NCBI GenBank assembly: GCA_004331795.1 | Contig: SJSR01000001.1 | Coordinates: 1-64,000, forward strand | Source of the DNA: Erythrobacteraceae bacterium CFH 75059 | GTDB lineage: Bacteria; Pseudomonadota; Alphaproteobacteria; Sphingomonadales; Sphingomonadaceae | Direction of reading: 5' to 3' | DNA length: 64,000 nt | In this document: in pieces, positions 20,319-28,456 of the stretch | How the letters are laid out: every line of letters begins with the position of its first letter | Numbering within the stretch: the first letter of the stretch is position 1 | Notes under the pieces: generated by a model | Databases searched by the model: none | Told to the model about the DNA's origin: nothing | What the model saw: the letters and a program-made list of their open reading frames with translations, nothing else | Made by a program: the position numbers and the translations under genes

Positions 20319-20359
20319 CCCGCGCGTTCGCGCGGGCGCTCATCCCGTGGTCCGGGATG
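20319..20359 (-). other. Two tandem hairpins in the mraZ leader
   Basis: Two perfect inverted repeats sit side by side upstream of mraZ. One has 7-bp arms CATCCCG/CGGGATG at 20341–20347 and 20353–20359 with a 5-base loop. The other has 8-bp arms CCCGCGCG/CGCGCGGG at 20319–20326 and 20329–20336 around TT. Neither is followed by a T-run, so intrinsic termination is unlikely. They lie between the periodic repeats and the start codon and would be in the mRNA leader if transcription starts upstream. Their function is not known. Confidence 0.5.
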
Positions 20360-20410
20360 CGTGAATACGTGCGCCTGCTTCTGCTTCCGATGGTGTAACC
20401 ACACGCATGC

Positions 20411-20446
20411 GGGGATGGAAGGGAAAAATACGGGAATTTGCGGGAA
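20411..20446. promoter_or_regulatory. Periodic GGGA(A) repeats, candidate MraZ operator
   Basis: Four GGGA-type elements on the plus strand lie on about one helical turn: GGGGA at 20411 and GGGAA at 20421, 20432 and 20442. E. coli MraZ binds TGGGN repeats with 10-bp spacing upstream of its own gene, so the arrangement is suggestive. The orientation here is opposite to mraZ transcription and the core differs slightly. Binding is therefore inferred, not shown. A weak minus-strand TTGGCT-17-CCGTAT promoter-like pair overlaps the same stretch. Confidence 0.4.
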
Positions 20447-20622
20447 ACGCAGCCAACTTCTTGAATCCCAGCAGTATCCTTGCTGACGCGGGCGAATGCG
20501 GCGCCCCCGCCACGACGGGCGAAGGTCATCGCCGCAGGGCGCGCAGGGACAGGAATGGCCGCATCCGCAGCCGCGATCGCGCGCCTATCCCGTAAAATCC
20601 CCGAAAGGAGCGGCGCCGACCC

Positions 20623-21384
20623 TCAGGGGGTGTCGAAGCCGAGAGCGAGTATGGCTGCGAAAGCGGCGCGCGTTGCGGCGCTGTCGCGTTCGCGGTCCAT
20701 GAAGGCGGTATCCGCCACCAGCAGCACCCGTCCCTCACCGACGCGGCAGATTGCCAGCACACCTCCTGCACCGATGGTGCATGGCCGGTCACCCCCGCCG
20801 TCAAGGACGCGCCATTCGGCGTGCTGGTCAAGCGGGAGCGAAGCATGGCCCACGGTGACCGCATCCTGCTGATTGTCGGGGATGACCATCGCCAGCCCCC
20901 ATCGCGCCACGACCGGCGGCACCAGCGCCACGTCGTTGAAGCGCCGCGGGTCGCCCAGCGGATAGCGGGAGTGCTCCGTCACCAGCGGGTCGAGAACCAG
21001 GATCGCGCGCCCGCCTTCGCGCACCCAGCGGTCCAGAGCCACGTTGTCAGCCGCGGTGATGGCGCGCGGCTGCGCGATGAACAGGTGGCGCAGCCCGGCC
21101 AGCTCGCTGACCGGGACGCCCTGGTCGTCACCCAGCCGGTCCAGCGGAACCAGCTCATGCCGTTCCTCAAGCACGGTTCGCGCCCAGTGCGTTTCCTGCG
21201 GCCCGCGCAGCGCGTCGGCCACGCCGTCCGGCTCGCCCCAGTAGATCGGCAGACCGCTGATGAACCCGAGCGCCGTGCGCTCCTGCACGGCGGTCCCCCG
21301 CGCCGCCGCGTGTCCGCCCCCCTGCTCCGGGGCGCAGGCGGCAAGGGCGAGGAGAACCGCGCCGATCAGGCCGGCTCGGCGCAT
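20623..21384 (-). CDS. Lipoprotein with GldG/DUF4350-like domain
   Basis: The 253-residue product starts with a lipoprotein signal peptide (MRRAGLIGAVLLALAAC, lipobox Cys at 17). The mature part resembles the soluble auxiliary domain found in GldG-type ABC-system proteins and DUF4350: ERHELVPLD, LRHLFIAQPRAITAADNVAL, WVREGGRAILVLDP and GRVLLVADTAFMDR. The last resembles a glutamine-amidotransferase-like fold, but I see no catalytic triad. It is the last of three minus-strand genes (ferredoxin, small membrane protein, this gene), 13 bp after its neighbour. The domain assignment is from pattern memory. No transporter genes are adjacent, so its function is open. Confidence 0.7.
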   Translation of the reverse strand: MRRAGLIGAVLLALAACAPEQGGGHAAARGTAVQERTALGFISGLPIYWGEPDGVADALRGPQETHWARTVLEERHELVPLDRLGDDQGVPVSELAGLRHLFIAQPRAITAADNVALDRWVREGGRAILVLDPLVTEHSRYPLGDPRRFNDVALVPPVVARWGLAMVIPDNQQDAVTVGHASLPLDQHAEWRVLDGGGDRPCTIGAGGVLAICRVGEGRVLLVADTAFMDRERDSAATRAAFAAILALGFDTP

Positions 21385-21397
21385 GCCGAGGCCCGGG

Positions 21398-21769
21398 TCA
21401 CTGCGGCGCCGGCGGCGGTGCCGCGGCCCGGCCTGAACTCGCAGGTGACGGGGAGGAACGGCTGTCCGGCAGATTGGGGACGACGCCGGCGCTGATCAGA
21501 GGGTCGGTCGCCGCCGGGGACGGAGGCGGCGAGGGAGAAGTCACGGCTTCGGGCACGGCCGCCCGCTCGGCGAGATCGGCGCGCCGTTCGATGGCATCGG
21601 CAAGCGACACGAGCAGAAACATTGCCGCCACTCCGCCGACGCCGAATTGCAGCCGCTGCAGCGTCTCGCCGCGGCGCCGCCGGTCGCCAGGCTCCGCAAG
21701 CCGGCGGCGTTTTCGTCCTGCGCCGTCCGTGCGGGTCAGCCGCCGGACGAACTCGCTGTTCGAAACCAT
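21398..21769 (-). CDS. Small membrane-anchored hypothetical protein
   Basis: Not recognised as a named family. The 123-residue product has a basic N-terminal region (about 40 residues, many Arg), one hydrophobic helix (about 45–63, FGVGGVAAMFLLVSLADAI) and a C-terminal tail rich in Pro, Ser and Ala. I chose the ATG at 21769 because AGAGGCGGGA lies just upstream. An ATG at 21808 would add 13 residues without a good ribosome site. It is followed after 13 bp by the lipoprotein gene on the same strand, so the two are probably co-transcribed. Predicted single-pass inner-membrane topology with a basic cytoplasmic side is inference. Confidence 0.65.
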   Translation of the reverse strand: MVSNSEFVRRLTRTDGAGRKRRRLAEPGDRRRRGETLQRLQFGVGGVAAMFLLVSLADAIERRADLAERAAVPEAVTSPSPPPSPAATDPLISAGVVPNLPDSRSSPSPASSGRAAAPPPAPQ

Positions 21770-21836
21770 TCCCGCCTCTTGCGCCAGAACAGGCGCAGGA
21801 TCAAGCAATTGCGGCCACCGCCCGGAGCCTACGCCT

Positions 21837-22154
21837 TCAGTCCTCCGGCGCGATCGCCACCCTCAGCCCGTCCAGCGCGTCGGTGACCGGAAGCTGGCAC
21901 GACAGGCGCGAGGTGGGACGCCGGTGCTCGCTGCTCTCCAGCAGGTCGTCCTCGTCGGCGCTCATCGGCGGCAGCCGGTCGAGGTGGGCCGGATCCACAT
22001 GCACATGGCACGTCGCGCAGGAGCAGCACCCGCCGCACAGCGCCAGCAGTTCGTCGAAACCGGCGGCGCGAATCGCCTCCATCACGCTGAGGCCGGCGGT
22101 AGCCTCCACCGTGCTTTCGCGTCCCTCCCGGTCGACGATGGTGAGTGCAGGCAT
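21837..22154 (-). CDS. 2Fe-2S ferredoxin, adrenodoxin/ISC type
   Basis: Soluble electron carrier of 105 residues. The cluster ligands fit Cys-X5-Cys-X2-Cys at C40, C46 and C49, with the fourth at C86 in RLSCQLPV. Two further cysteines (C43, C44) sit inside the first loop, where most relatives have Gly/Asn or Leu/Ala. [12 protein letters not shown] is typical of the adrenodoxin/FdxB group that serves Fe-S assembly or P450s. A good AGGAG precedes the ATG. No isc or P450 gene is adjacent, so the partner is unknown. It is divergent from the DNA glycosylase gene. Confidence 0.9.
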   Translation of the reverse strand: MPALTIVDREGRESTVEATAGLSVMEAIRAAGFDELLALCGGCCSCATCHVHVDPAHLDRLPPMSADEDDLLESSEHRRPTSRLSCQLPVTDALDGLRVAIAPED

Positions 22155-22252
22155 GGATGGCTCCTGGCAAGAAGGTGCTGGCTGTGCGCGGCCGGTGGCT
22201 GCTAGAGCGCACGCATGCCATTTGCAAGCTGCCCCCCGCCCCGCAGCGTCCG

Positions 22253-22873
22253 GTGACGCCCGCGCATCACGAACTGCGCCGGGCGCTTGGTCACCTCGCC
22301 CGCAGAGACCCGGCGGTGGCGTTGCAGCTCGAGCAGGCCGGCTGGCCGGAGCCGCGCGTGCGCCCGCGCGGCATGGCGACGCTGCTGCGCACGATCGTCG
22401 GACAACAGGTCAGCGTCGCGGCGGCCGACGCGATCTGGAGGCGGCTGGCCGAGGCTCTGGACGGCGCGAACGATCCGGCCCGCCTCGCCGCTGCCAGTGA
22501 CGCCAGCCTGCGCGCCTGCGGCCTGTCTCGGATGAAGATCGCCTATGCCCACTCGCTTTCAGCGCACCTTCTCGACGGCAGGCTCGTTCTCGGCGCGCTT
22601 CCCGCTGACGACGAGGAGGCCGTGCAGGCGCTGACGCGGGTCAGCGGGATCGGCCGGTGGTCGGCGGAAATCTATCTCATGTTCGCCGAGCAGCGGCCGG
22701 ACATCTGGCCGGCCGGCGACCTTGCCGTGCGCGAGGGCATGCGGCGCATCCTCGCGCTGGAGGAGCGGCCGTCCGAACGCGCTGTCCGCCAGATGGGACC
22801 GCGCTGGTCCCCGCACCGGTCGGCGCTCGCCCTGCTCGCATGGCACGTCTATGCGGCGCCGCCGCTGCGATAG
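22253..22873 (+). CDS. DNA-3-methyladenine glycosylase II (AlkA-type)
   Basis: HhH-GPD superfamily base-excision glycosylase that removes alkylated purines. From the GTG at 22253 the product is 206 residues. It contains [21 protein letters not shown], the helix-hairpin-helix [16 protein letters not shown] (about 127–142), and the catalytic aspartate in [13 protein letters not shown] (D156). It lacks the extra N-terminal domain of E. coli AlkA. The open frame extends back to an ATG at 22145, but that would overlap the divergent ferredoxin start and adds no conserved sequence. The exact start is uncertain. Confidence 0.88.
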   Translation: MTPAHHELRRALGHLARRDPAVALQLEQAGWPEPRVRPRGMATLLRTIVGQQVSVAAADAIWRRLAEALDGANDPARLAAASDASLRACGLSRMKIAYAHSLSAHLLDGRLVLGALPADDEEAVQALTRVSGIGRWSAEIYLMFAEQRPDIWPAGDLAVREGMRRILALEERPSERAVRQMGPRWSPHRSALALLAWHVYAAPPLR

Positions 22874-22954
22874 CGGTTGCCCTTGCCGTGACCGGCGTGC
22901 CATGCTCTGCCCGACGGACCGGCGCAGTGCCGGCAGGAGAGGACGGGAAGGCGC

Positions 22955-25033
22955 ATGATGATCCGACACACGCGATGGACACTGAGCTGCTGCGCCGCGC
23001 TGGCGCTGAGCGCTTGCGCGACCGTCCCTGCAAACGATGGAGTTGCAATGACCGCCACCCGCACCGCCACCGACAGCCGCACGGCGCAGGTCGCGCCGCT
23101 GATCCCGCGCGAGGTGCTGTTCGGCAATCCGACCCGGTCGGGCGGCCAGATCAGCCCCGACGGACGCTGGCTGAGCTGGCTGGCACCGGTGAACGGCGTG
23201 ATGAACATCTGGATCGCTCCGGCCGACCGCCCCGAAGCCGCGCGGTCGATCACCGCGGCGACCGAGCGGCCCATCCGGCAGCACTTCTGGTCGCCCGACG
23301 CCCGCAGCGTCCTGTACATCCAGGACAAGGGCGGCGACGAGAACTTCCTGCTCTACGCCATCGACGTGGCAAGCGGTCAGGAGCGCAACCTCACCCCGTT
23401 CGAGCGCACCCGGGTGACGATCGTCGGCACGTCGGAATCGCGCAAGGACCGCATTCTCGTCGGCCTGAACAACCGCGACGCGCGGTTTCATGACGTGCAT
23501 CTGCTCAACCTGAACACGGGCGAGCTGACGCTGGTGCTGGAAAACAACAGCTTCACCGGCTTCCTCGCCGACGACAATCTCGACCTGCGCATGGCGGTGC
23601 GTCCCAACGCCGCGGGCGGGAACGACTTCTTCCCCATCGTCAACAACCAGGTGGCGCAGACACCGTCGGAGAGCACCACGCTGGAGGATGCGCTCACCAC
23701 CAGCCCGGCCGGTTTCACGACGGATGGCCGCACGATGTACTGGATCGACAGCCGCGGCCGCAACACCGCCGCCCTGATCGCCCAGGATGTCGCCAGCGGC
23801 GAACGCCGCGTGATCGCGCAGAACGAGCGCGCCGACATCGGCGGCGTCCTGGCGCATCCGCGCACGGGCGAAATCCAGGCCTACTCCTTCACCTACCTCA
23901 AGCCGGAATGGACGGCGATCGATCCGAAGATCGGGGCATCGCTGGCGTTCCTGCGCGAGCGGCTGCCCGGCCAGTTCGGCGTGCAGTCCCGCACGGAGGA
24001 CGACACTCGCTGGATCGTCTGGAACGATCCGGTCACGGCCCCCACCAAGGCCTACCTCTACGACCGGCGCGCCCGGACGCTGACCGAGTTCTACACCTCG
24101 CGCCCCGAACTCTCGGGCGCGCCCCTGCAGCCGATGCACGCCTTCGAGATTCCGGCGCGCGACGGGCTGATCCTCCCCTCCTACCTCACCCTCCCGCCGG
24201 GGTCCGACCGCGACGGCGACGGCCGGCCCGACAAGCCGGTGCCGATGGTGATGGTGGTGCATGGCGGGCCGTGGGCGCGCGATGGCTACGGCTACAACGC
24301 GACCCACCAGTGGCTGGCGAACCGCGGCTATGCGGTGCTGGCGGTCAACTTCCGCGGCTCCACCGGGTTCGGGAAGGAGTTCATCAACGCCGGCAACCTG
24401 CAATGGGGCCGCAAGATGCACGACGATCTGATCGACGCCATGAACTGGGCTGTCGAGCGCGGTGTGGCGCAGCGTGATCGCGTCGCCATCATGGGCGGCT
24501 CCTACGGCGGCTACGCGGCGCTTGCCGGCCTGACCTTCACCCCGGAAACCTTCGCCTGCGGCGTCAGCATCGTCGGACCCTCGAACCTCGAAACCCTGCT
24601 GAAGTCGATCCCGCCATACTGGGAGCCGATCATCTCGCAGTTCCACAACCGGATGGGCAACCCCAACACGCCCGAGGGGCTGCAACTGATCCGCGAGGCC
24701 TCGCCGCTGCACAAGGCGGACCGGATCGTGCGGCCGCTGCTGATCGGACAGGGGGCCAACGACCCGCGCGTCGCGCAGGCGGAGAGCGACCAGATCGTGT
24801 CCGCCATGCAGGCCAAGAACATTCCGGTCACCTACGTGCTGTTCCCGGACGAGGGGCACGGCTTTGCCCGCCCGGTGAACAACATCGCCTTCAACGCGGT
24901 CACCGAGAACTTCCTCGGCAGCTGTCTGGGCGGCCGCGCCGAGCCGATCGGCGCTGCACTGGAGCCGTCGTCGGCGCAGATCGTCACCGGAGCGGACTAT
25001 GTCCGCGGCCTGCGCGAGGTGGCCCGCAACTGA
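22955..25033 (+). CDS. S9 family prolyl oligopeptidase-like peptidase, exported
   Basis: Serine peptidase of the acylaminoacyl-peptidase/DPP-IV type, 692 residues. A lipoprotein-like signal peptide (LSACA, Cys near 21) places it in the cell envelope. Residues about 50–400 form a beta-propeller with WxSPDxR-like blades. The alpha/beta hydrolase domain holds the nucleophile Ser516 in GGSYGGYAAL, Asp603 in GANDPRV and His635 in DEGHGFARP, preceded by VHGGPWARDGYG. A calcium-like Asp-rich insert (DRDGDGRPDKP) lies just before the hydrolase domain. The role is probably peptide scavenging. It is a single gene, with the SDR 60 bp downstream. Confidence 0.95.
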   Translation: MMIRHTRWTLSCCAALALSACATVPANDGVAMTATRTATDSRTAQVAPLIPREVLFGNPTRSGGQISPDGRWLSWLAPVNGVMNIWIAPADRPEAARSITAATERPIRQHFWSPDARSVLYIQDKGGDENFLLYAIDVASGQERNLTPFERTRVTIVGTSESRKDRILVGLNNRDARFHDVHLLNLNTGELTLVLENNSFTGFLADDNLDLRMAVRPNAAGGNDFFPIVNNQVAQTPSESTTLEDALTTSPAGFTTDGRTMYWIDSRGRNTAALIAQDVASGERRVIAQNERADIGGVLAHPRTGEIQAYSFTYLKPEWTAIDPKIGASLAFLRERLPGQFGVQSRTEDDTRWIVWNDPVTAPTKAYLYDRRARTLTEFYTSRPELSGAPLQPMHAFEIPARDGLILPSYLTLPPGSDRDGDGRPDKPVPMVMVVHGGPWARDGYGYNATHQWLANRGYAVLAVNFRGSTGFGKEFINAGNLQWGRKMHDDLIDAMNWAVERGVAQRDRVAIMGGSYGGYAALAGLTFTPETFACGVSIVGPSNLETLLKSIPPYWEPIISQFHNRMGNPNTPEGLQLIREASPLHKADRIVRPLLIGQGANDPRVAQAESDQIVSAMQAKNIPVTYVLFPDEGHGFARPVNNIAFNAVTENFLGSCLGGRAEPIGAALEPSSAQIVTGADYVRGLREVARN

Positions 25034-25093
25034 AGAAGGAATCCGGCGCGGCAAAGATGAACCACGCTGCGCCTACCATCTGCCGGAGAGCCA

Positions 25094-25894
25094 ATGGCCT
25101 ATTCGATCTTCATCACGGGCGGCGCGTCGGGCATCGGCCTTGCCATGGCCCGCCTGTTTGCCGAACGCGGCTGGTTCGTGGGCCTCGCCGACATCGACGA
25201 AGCGGCCATGGCCCGGGCGGCGGACACGCTCCCGCCCGGCCGCGTCTCCACGCACCGCCTCGACGTGCGCGACCGGGAGCAATGGGACGAAGCCCTGACC
25301 GCCTTCGAGAACAGCGCCGGCGGACAGCTCCATGTGGTTGCCAACAATGCCGGCATTCCGCTCGGAGGTGACCTCGCCGAGAACAGCACCGCCGAGATCG
25401 AGCGCTGTCTCGACATAAACCTCAAGGGCGCCATCTTCGGCGCTCAGGCCTCGCTGCCGTTCCTGCGCAGGACCGCTCCCGACGCGTGCCTGCTCAACAC
25501 GGCGAGCGCCGCCGGAATCTACGGCACCAGCGGCGCCTCCGTGTACTCGGCGACGAAGTTCGGGGTGCGGGCGCTGACCGAGAGCCTCGACGGCGAGTGG
25601 GCCGCGCACGGCATCCGCGTGCGCTCGCTGATGCCGGCCTTCATCGACACGCCGCTGCTCGCCCACACGCCCAACGCCCGCAGCAACGAGTCGATCCGGC
25701 AGCGCGTCCTGAACGCCGGGCTGGAAATCACGCCGGTGACCGAGGTCGCGGAAGCCGCCTGGCAGGCGGTGCATGGCGACCGGCTGCACACGCTGGTGGG
25801 CGCGACGGCGCGGCGCATGGCGTTCGCGGCGAGGTGGATGCCGGCCCGCCTCAGGAAGATGGCGCGGGCGGGAACACAGCCGCTGGGCCGCTGA
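25094..25894 (+). CDS. Short-chain dehydrogenase/reductase
   Basis: Classical SDR of 266 residues. It has the TGGASGIG nucleotide loop at 8–15, ADIDE after strand beta2 (favouring NAD), and NNAG at about 84–87. The catalytic Ser138, Tyr151 and Lys155 are in YSATK. The substrate is not readable from sequence. The C-terminal basic tail (ARWMPARLRKMARAG) resembles SDRs that associate with membranes. It follows the S9 peptidase by 60 bp on the same strand and converges on phhB, 11 bp away. Confidence 0.93.
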   Translation: MAYSIFITGGASGIGLAMARLFAERGWFVGLADIDEAAMARAADTLPPGRVSTHRLDVRDREQWDEALTAFENSAGGQLHVVANNAGIPLGGDLAENSTAEIERCLDINLKGAIFGAQASLPFLRRTAPDACLLNTASAAGIYGTSGASVYSATKFGVRALTESLDGEWAAHGIRVRSLMPAFIDTPLLAHTPNARSNESIRQRVLNAGLEITPVTEVAEAAWQAVHGDRLHTLVGATARRMAFAARWMPARLRKMARAGTQPLGR

Positions 25895-25905
25895 ACCGCG
25901 GCCGC

Positions 25906-26232
25906 TCAGACGAGCGCGTTGACAGCCTTGGCGAATTCCACGTCGCGATGGGACAGCCCGTCCGCGTCGTGGGTGGTCAGGACGATCTCGACCTTGTTGA
26001 AGACGTTGCTCCACTCCGGGTGGTGGTCGTGCTGCTCCGCCAGCAGCGCGACCCGCGTCATGAACCCGAACGCTTCCGAGAAGTCCTTGAATTCGAAGTG
26101 GCGCTCAATGGCCTTGCCCTCGCGTGACAGGGTCCAGTGCCTGAGCGCGAGCAACCACACATCACGCTCCTCAGCGGTCAGAACCTCCACGCTGCGCACC
26201 TTTTCCTCCTCGCTTGTCCGGCGCGGCTCCAT
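25906..26232 (-). CDS. phhB: 4a-hydroxytetrahydrobiopterin dehydratase (PCD/DCoH)
   Basis: Pterin-4a-carbinolamine dehydratase, which recycles the pterin cofactor of aromatic amino acid hydroxylases. The 108-residue product contains the signature [18 protein letters not shown] with the active-site histidines, plus [14 protein letters not shown] and [13 protein letters not shown]. No phenylalanine hydroxylase gene lies nearby. The start could be the ATG used here or a GTG a few codons later. It is divergent from ccmA with 18 bp between starts, so the two promoters must overlap the neighbouring genes. Confidence 0.93.
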   Translation of the reverse strand: MEPRRTSEEEKVRSVEVLTAEERDVWLLALRHWTLSREGKAIERHFEFKDFSEAFGFMTRVALLAEQHDHHPEWSNVFNKVEIVLTTHDADGLSHRDVEFAKAVNALV

Positions 26233-26250
26233 CGCCTATCCCCCCCGCGC

Positions 26251-26844
26251 ATGCAAGCGCAACTGGTGGCCCGCGACATCGCCTGCCGGCGCGGCGACCG
26301 CCTGCTGTTCCGGGGTCTTGATCTGACGCTTCTCGCAGGGGACGCCGTTCACGTGCGCGGGCCGAACGGGTGCGGCAAGACGAGCCTGTTGCGCATTCTC
26401 GCCGGGCTGCTCCGCCCGTTCGCAGGCGCGGTCGAGCGTTCTGCCTCGCTCGGGCTGGTCGATGACCGCTGCGCCCTGCCCGACAGCTGGACCCTCGGGC
26501 AGGCGCTTGGCTTCTGGAGCCGGATCGACCGCGGCCCGGTGCCGGCGGCGGCGGCGGCCGATCGCCTCGGCATTGCGCCTCTTCTCCATGTGCCGGTGCG
26601 CTTCCTGTCCACCGGGCAGCGGCGCCGGGCGGCTCTTGCGCGGCTGCTGGGACAAAGTGCGCAGGTGTGGCTGCTCGACGAGCCGTTCAACGGCCTCGAC
26701 GCGGACGGGGAAACCGTCCTCACCGGCATTCTGCAGGCCCATCGCGACGCGGGCGGCTCGGTGGTGCTCACTGCGCATCGCATGCTGCCGCTGGCCAGCA
26801 GCGCCGTCCTCGACCTGCCCGCCCACGCTCCTCGATGCGACTGA
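26251..26844 (+). CDS. ccmA: Cytochrome c maturation ABC ATPase CcmA
   Basis: ATPase of the CcmABCD complex that releases heme-loaded CcmE during system I cytochrome c maturation. The 197 residues show Walker A GPNGCGKTS at 37–45, ABC signature LSTGQRRRAAL near 122, and Walker B VWLLDEPFNGLD. The H-loop HR is in LTAHRML. The ATG at 26251 gives a family-length protein; upstream open frame overlaps phhB antisense. It overlaps ccmB by 10 bp. ccmC, ccmD and ccmE are not in the window. Confidence 0.95.
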   Translation: MQAQLVARDIACRRGDRLLFRGLDLTLLAGDAVHVRGPNGCGKTSLLRILAGLLRPFAGAVERSASLGLVDDRCALPDSWTLGQALGFWSRIDRGPVPAAAAADRLGIAPLLHVPVRFLSTGQRRRAALARLLGQSAQVWLLDEPFNGLDADGETVLTGILQAHRDAGGSVVLTAHRMLPLASSAVLDLPAHAPRCD

Positions 26845-27500
26845 TCGCCGCTCTCCTGCGCCGCGACGTCGGCATGCTGCTGAGCGGCGGGAAGCAGGGC
26901 GGCAGCATGCTGCCACTGATGTTCTTCCTCGCGGTCGCGGCGCTCTACCCGTTCGCGGTCGGTCCGGACGCAGCCATGCTGCGCCGCACGGGAGGAGGGG
27001 TCGTCTGGATCGCCGCCCTGCTCGCCTCGCTGCTCCCCGTGGACAGGCTCATCGCGCCGGACCTGGAGGACGGAACGCTGGACCAGCTCGCCATCCGGGA
27101 GGTCGCGGAAGAAACGGTGCTCGCCGCACGGATCGTCGCCCACTGGCTCAGCTTTGCCCCCCTGCTGCTCCTCGCGACCTTCGTTGCCGCGGCGCTGTTC
27201 AACCTGACGGGGGAACTGCTCGCCTATCTCCTGCTCGGCCTTCTCGCGGGGACGCCGGGTCTGGCAGCGCTCGGCGTGCTGACCGCGGCCCTGCTGTCGG
27301 GGGTGCGCAGCGGGCCGGCTCTCGGCGGGCTGATCTTTCTCCCCCTCGCGGTGCCGCTGGTGATCTTCGGTGCCGGCAGCCTCGTGCGGCTCGAACCCGC
27401 GGCGATCCTGCTGACGGCGGCGGTCAGCCTCGTGCTGATGGCTGTCGCCCCGTTCGCGGGCGGCGCGGCCCTGCGCGCGGCGCGGGAGGATCAGGCGTAG
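26835..27500 (+). CDS. ccmB: Heme exporter membrane protein CcmB
   Basis: Membrane partner of CcmA. The 221 residues have about six hydrophobic helices and family segments such as LLRRDV at the N-terminus, VWIAALLASLL, DLEDGTLDQLAI and PLAVPLVIFGAG. The ATG at 26835 overlaps the end of ccmA by 10 bp, indicating translational coupling. Its last 10 bases overlap the 3' end of the convergent map gene, an unusual tail-to-tail arrangement that leaves no room for a separate terminator between them. Confidence 0.95.
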   Translation: MRLIAALLRRDVGMLLSGGKQGGSMLPLMFFLAVAALYPFAVGPDAAMLRRTGGGVVWIAALLASLLPVDRLIAPDLEDGTLDQLAIREVAEETVLAARIVAHWLSFAPLLLLATFVAAALFNLTGELLAYLLLGLLAGTPGLAALGVLTAALLSGVRSGPALGGLIFLPLAVPLVIFGAGSLVRLEPAAILLTAAVSLVLMAVAPFAGGAALRAAREDQA

Positions 27501-28318
27501 GGCGGCGCGTGCAGCCCGCGGGGACTGAGGGTGAAAATCTCGCAGCCATCCTCGGTGATGCCGACCGAATGCTCGAACTGGGCTGACAGCGACTTGTCCC
27601 GCGTCACCGCCGTCCACCCGTCGCTGAGCAGCTTCACATGCGGGCGCCCGAGATTGATCATCGGCTCGATGGTGAAGAACATGCCGGGACGAAGCTCCGG
27701 GCCGGTGCCCGCGCGCGCGGCATGGATCACCTCGGGCGCGTCGTGGAAGAGGCGGCCGAGCCCGTGGCCGCAGAAGTCGCGCACCACCCCGTAGCGCTGC
27801 CGTTCCGCATGGGCCTGGATGGCGGCGCCGATGTCGCCCAGCCGGTTGCCCGGACGCGCCTGTTCGATGCCGATCATGAGACACTCGTATGTCACTTCGA
27901 CCAGCCGGCGTGCCTTCAGCGGCACGTCGCCGACCAGATACATCCGGCTGCTGTCGCCGTGCCAGCCATCGAGCAGCGCGGTGACATCGACATTGACGAT
28001 GTCACCTTCCTTCAGCGCCCGTTCCGACGGCATGCCATGACACACGACGTGATTGATGGAGATGCAGGAACTGAACCCGTAGCCGCGATAACCCAATGTT
28101 GCCGGCACCGCGCCGGCCGCCAGCATGAGCGAGCGCACCCGGTCGTCGACCGCGGCCGTCGTCACGCCCGGACGGATGAACGTCACCAGATCGTCGAGGA
28201 TCTCCGCCGCGACCCGGCCGGCGCGCCGCATGCCGGCAAAGCCGTCGGGCCCGTGCAGCTTGATGCTGCCGTCCCGGTAGGCGGTCTCGTCGCCCTCAAT
28301 GATCTGATACTGCGTCAT
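27491..28318 (-). CDS. map: Methionine aminopeptidase, type I
   Basis: Metalloprotease that removes the initiator methionine from new proteins. The 275 residues contain CISINHVVCHG, the metal ligands in VNVDVTALLDGWHGDSSRM, GHGLGRLFHDAPEVIH, FFTIEPMIN and the final AQFEHSVGITEDG. A short N-terminal lead precedes KLHGPDGFAGMRRAGRVAAE. The ATG at 28318 was chosen because the domain begins soon after it. The frame stays open far upstream but only as antisense to the M17 peptidase. It is divergent from that peptidase, with a 138-bp gap. Confidence 0.96.
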   Translation of the reverse strand: MTQYQIIEGDETAYRDGSIKLHGPDGFAGMRRAGRVAAEILDDLVTFIRPGVTTAAVDDRVRSLMLAAGAVPATLGYRGYGFSSCISINHVVCHGMPSERALKEGDIVNVDVTALLDGWHGDSSRMYLVGDVPLKARRLVEVTYECLMIGIEQARPGNRLGDIGAAIQAHAERQRYGVVRDFCGHGLGRLFHDAPEVIHAARAGTGPELRPGMFFTIEPMINLGRPHVKLLSDGWTAVTRDKSLSAQFEHSVGITEDGCEIFTLSPRGLHAPPYA

Positions 28319-28456
28319 GGCGGCGATATAGGCCGCACACACCGCAAATGCCAGCAAGCCGCCCGCCGCTCCGGTTGCCAAGCCGCGCGCGACACGGCAG
28401 AGCAGGCCGCATCCTCCTTGCCGTGCGCCCGCGCACGCGCTCACGGAAGTTGCGCA

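Larger units (their letters stand above)
20262..20622. other. Intergenic region upstream of mraZ
   Basis: This is the longest gene-free stretch in the window. The half nearest mraZ holds the two hairpins and the periodic repeats described separately. From about 20447 to 20622 I see no convincing gene, tRNA or repeat. Short open frames on both strands here lack coding character. The dcw operon promoter should lie in this region. Confidence 0.6.

Noticed and set aside
20447-20622. tRNA, small RNA or short gene between mraZ and the lipoprotein gene
   Set aside because: No cloverleaf, no terminator and no reading frame with a ribosome site or coding character was seen.
22559-25054. 831-codon minus-strand open frame opposite the S9 peptidase and DNA glycosylase
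   Set aside because: The plus strand holds two recognisable enzymes. The antisense translation has no motifs and is a G+C effect.
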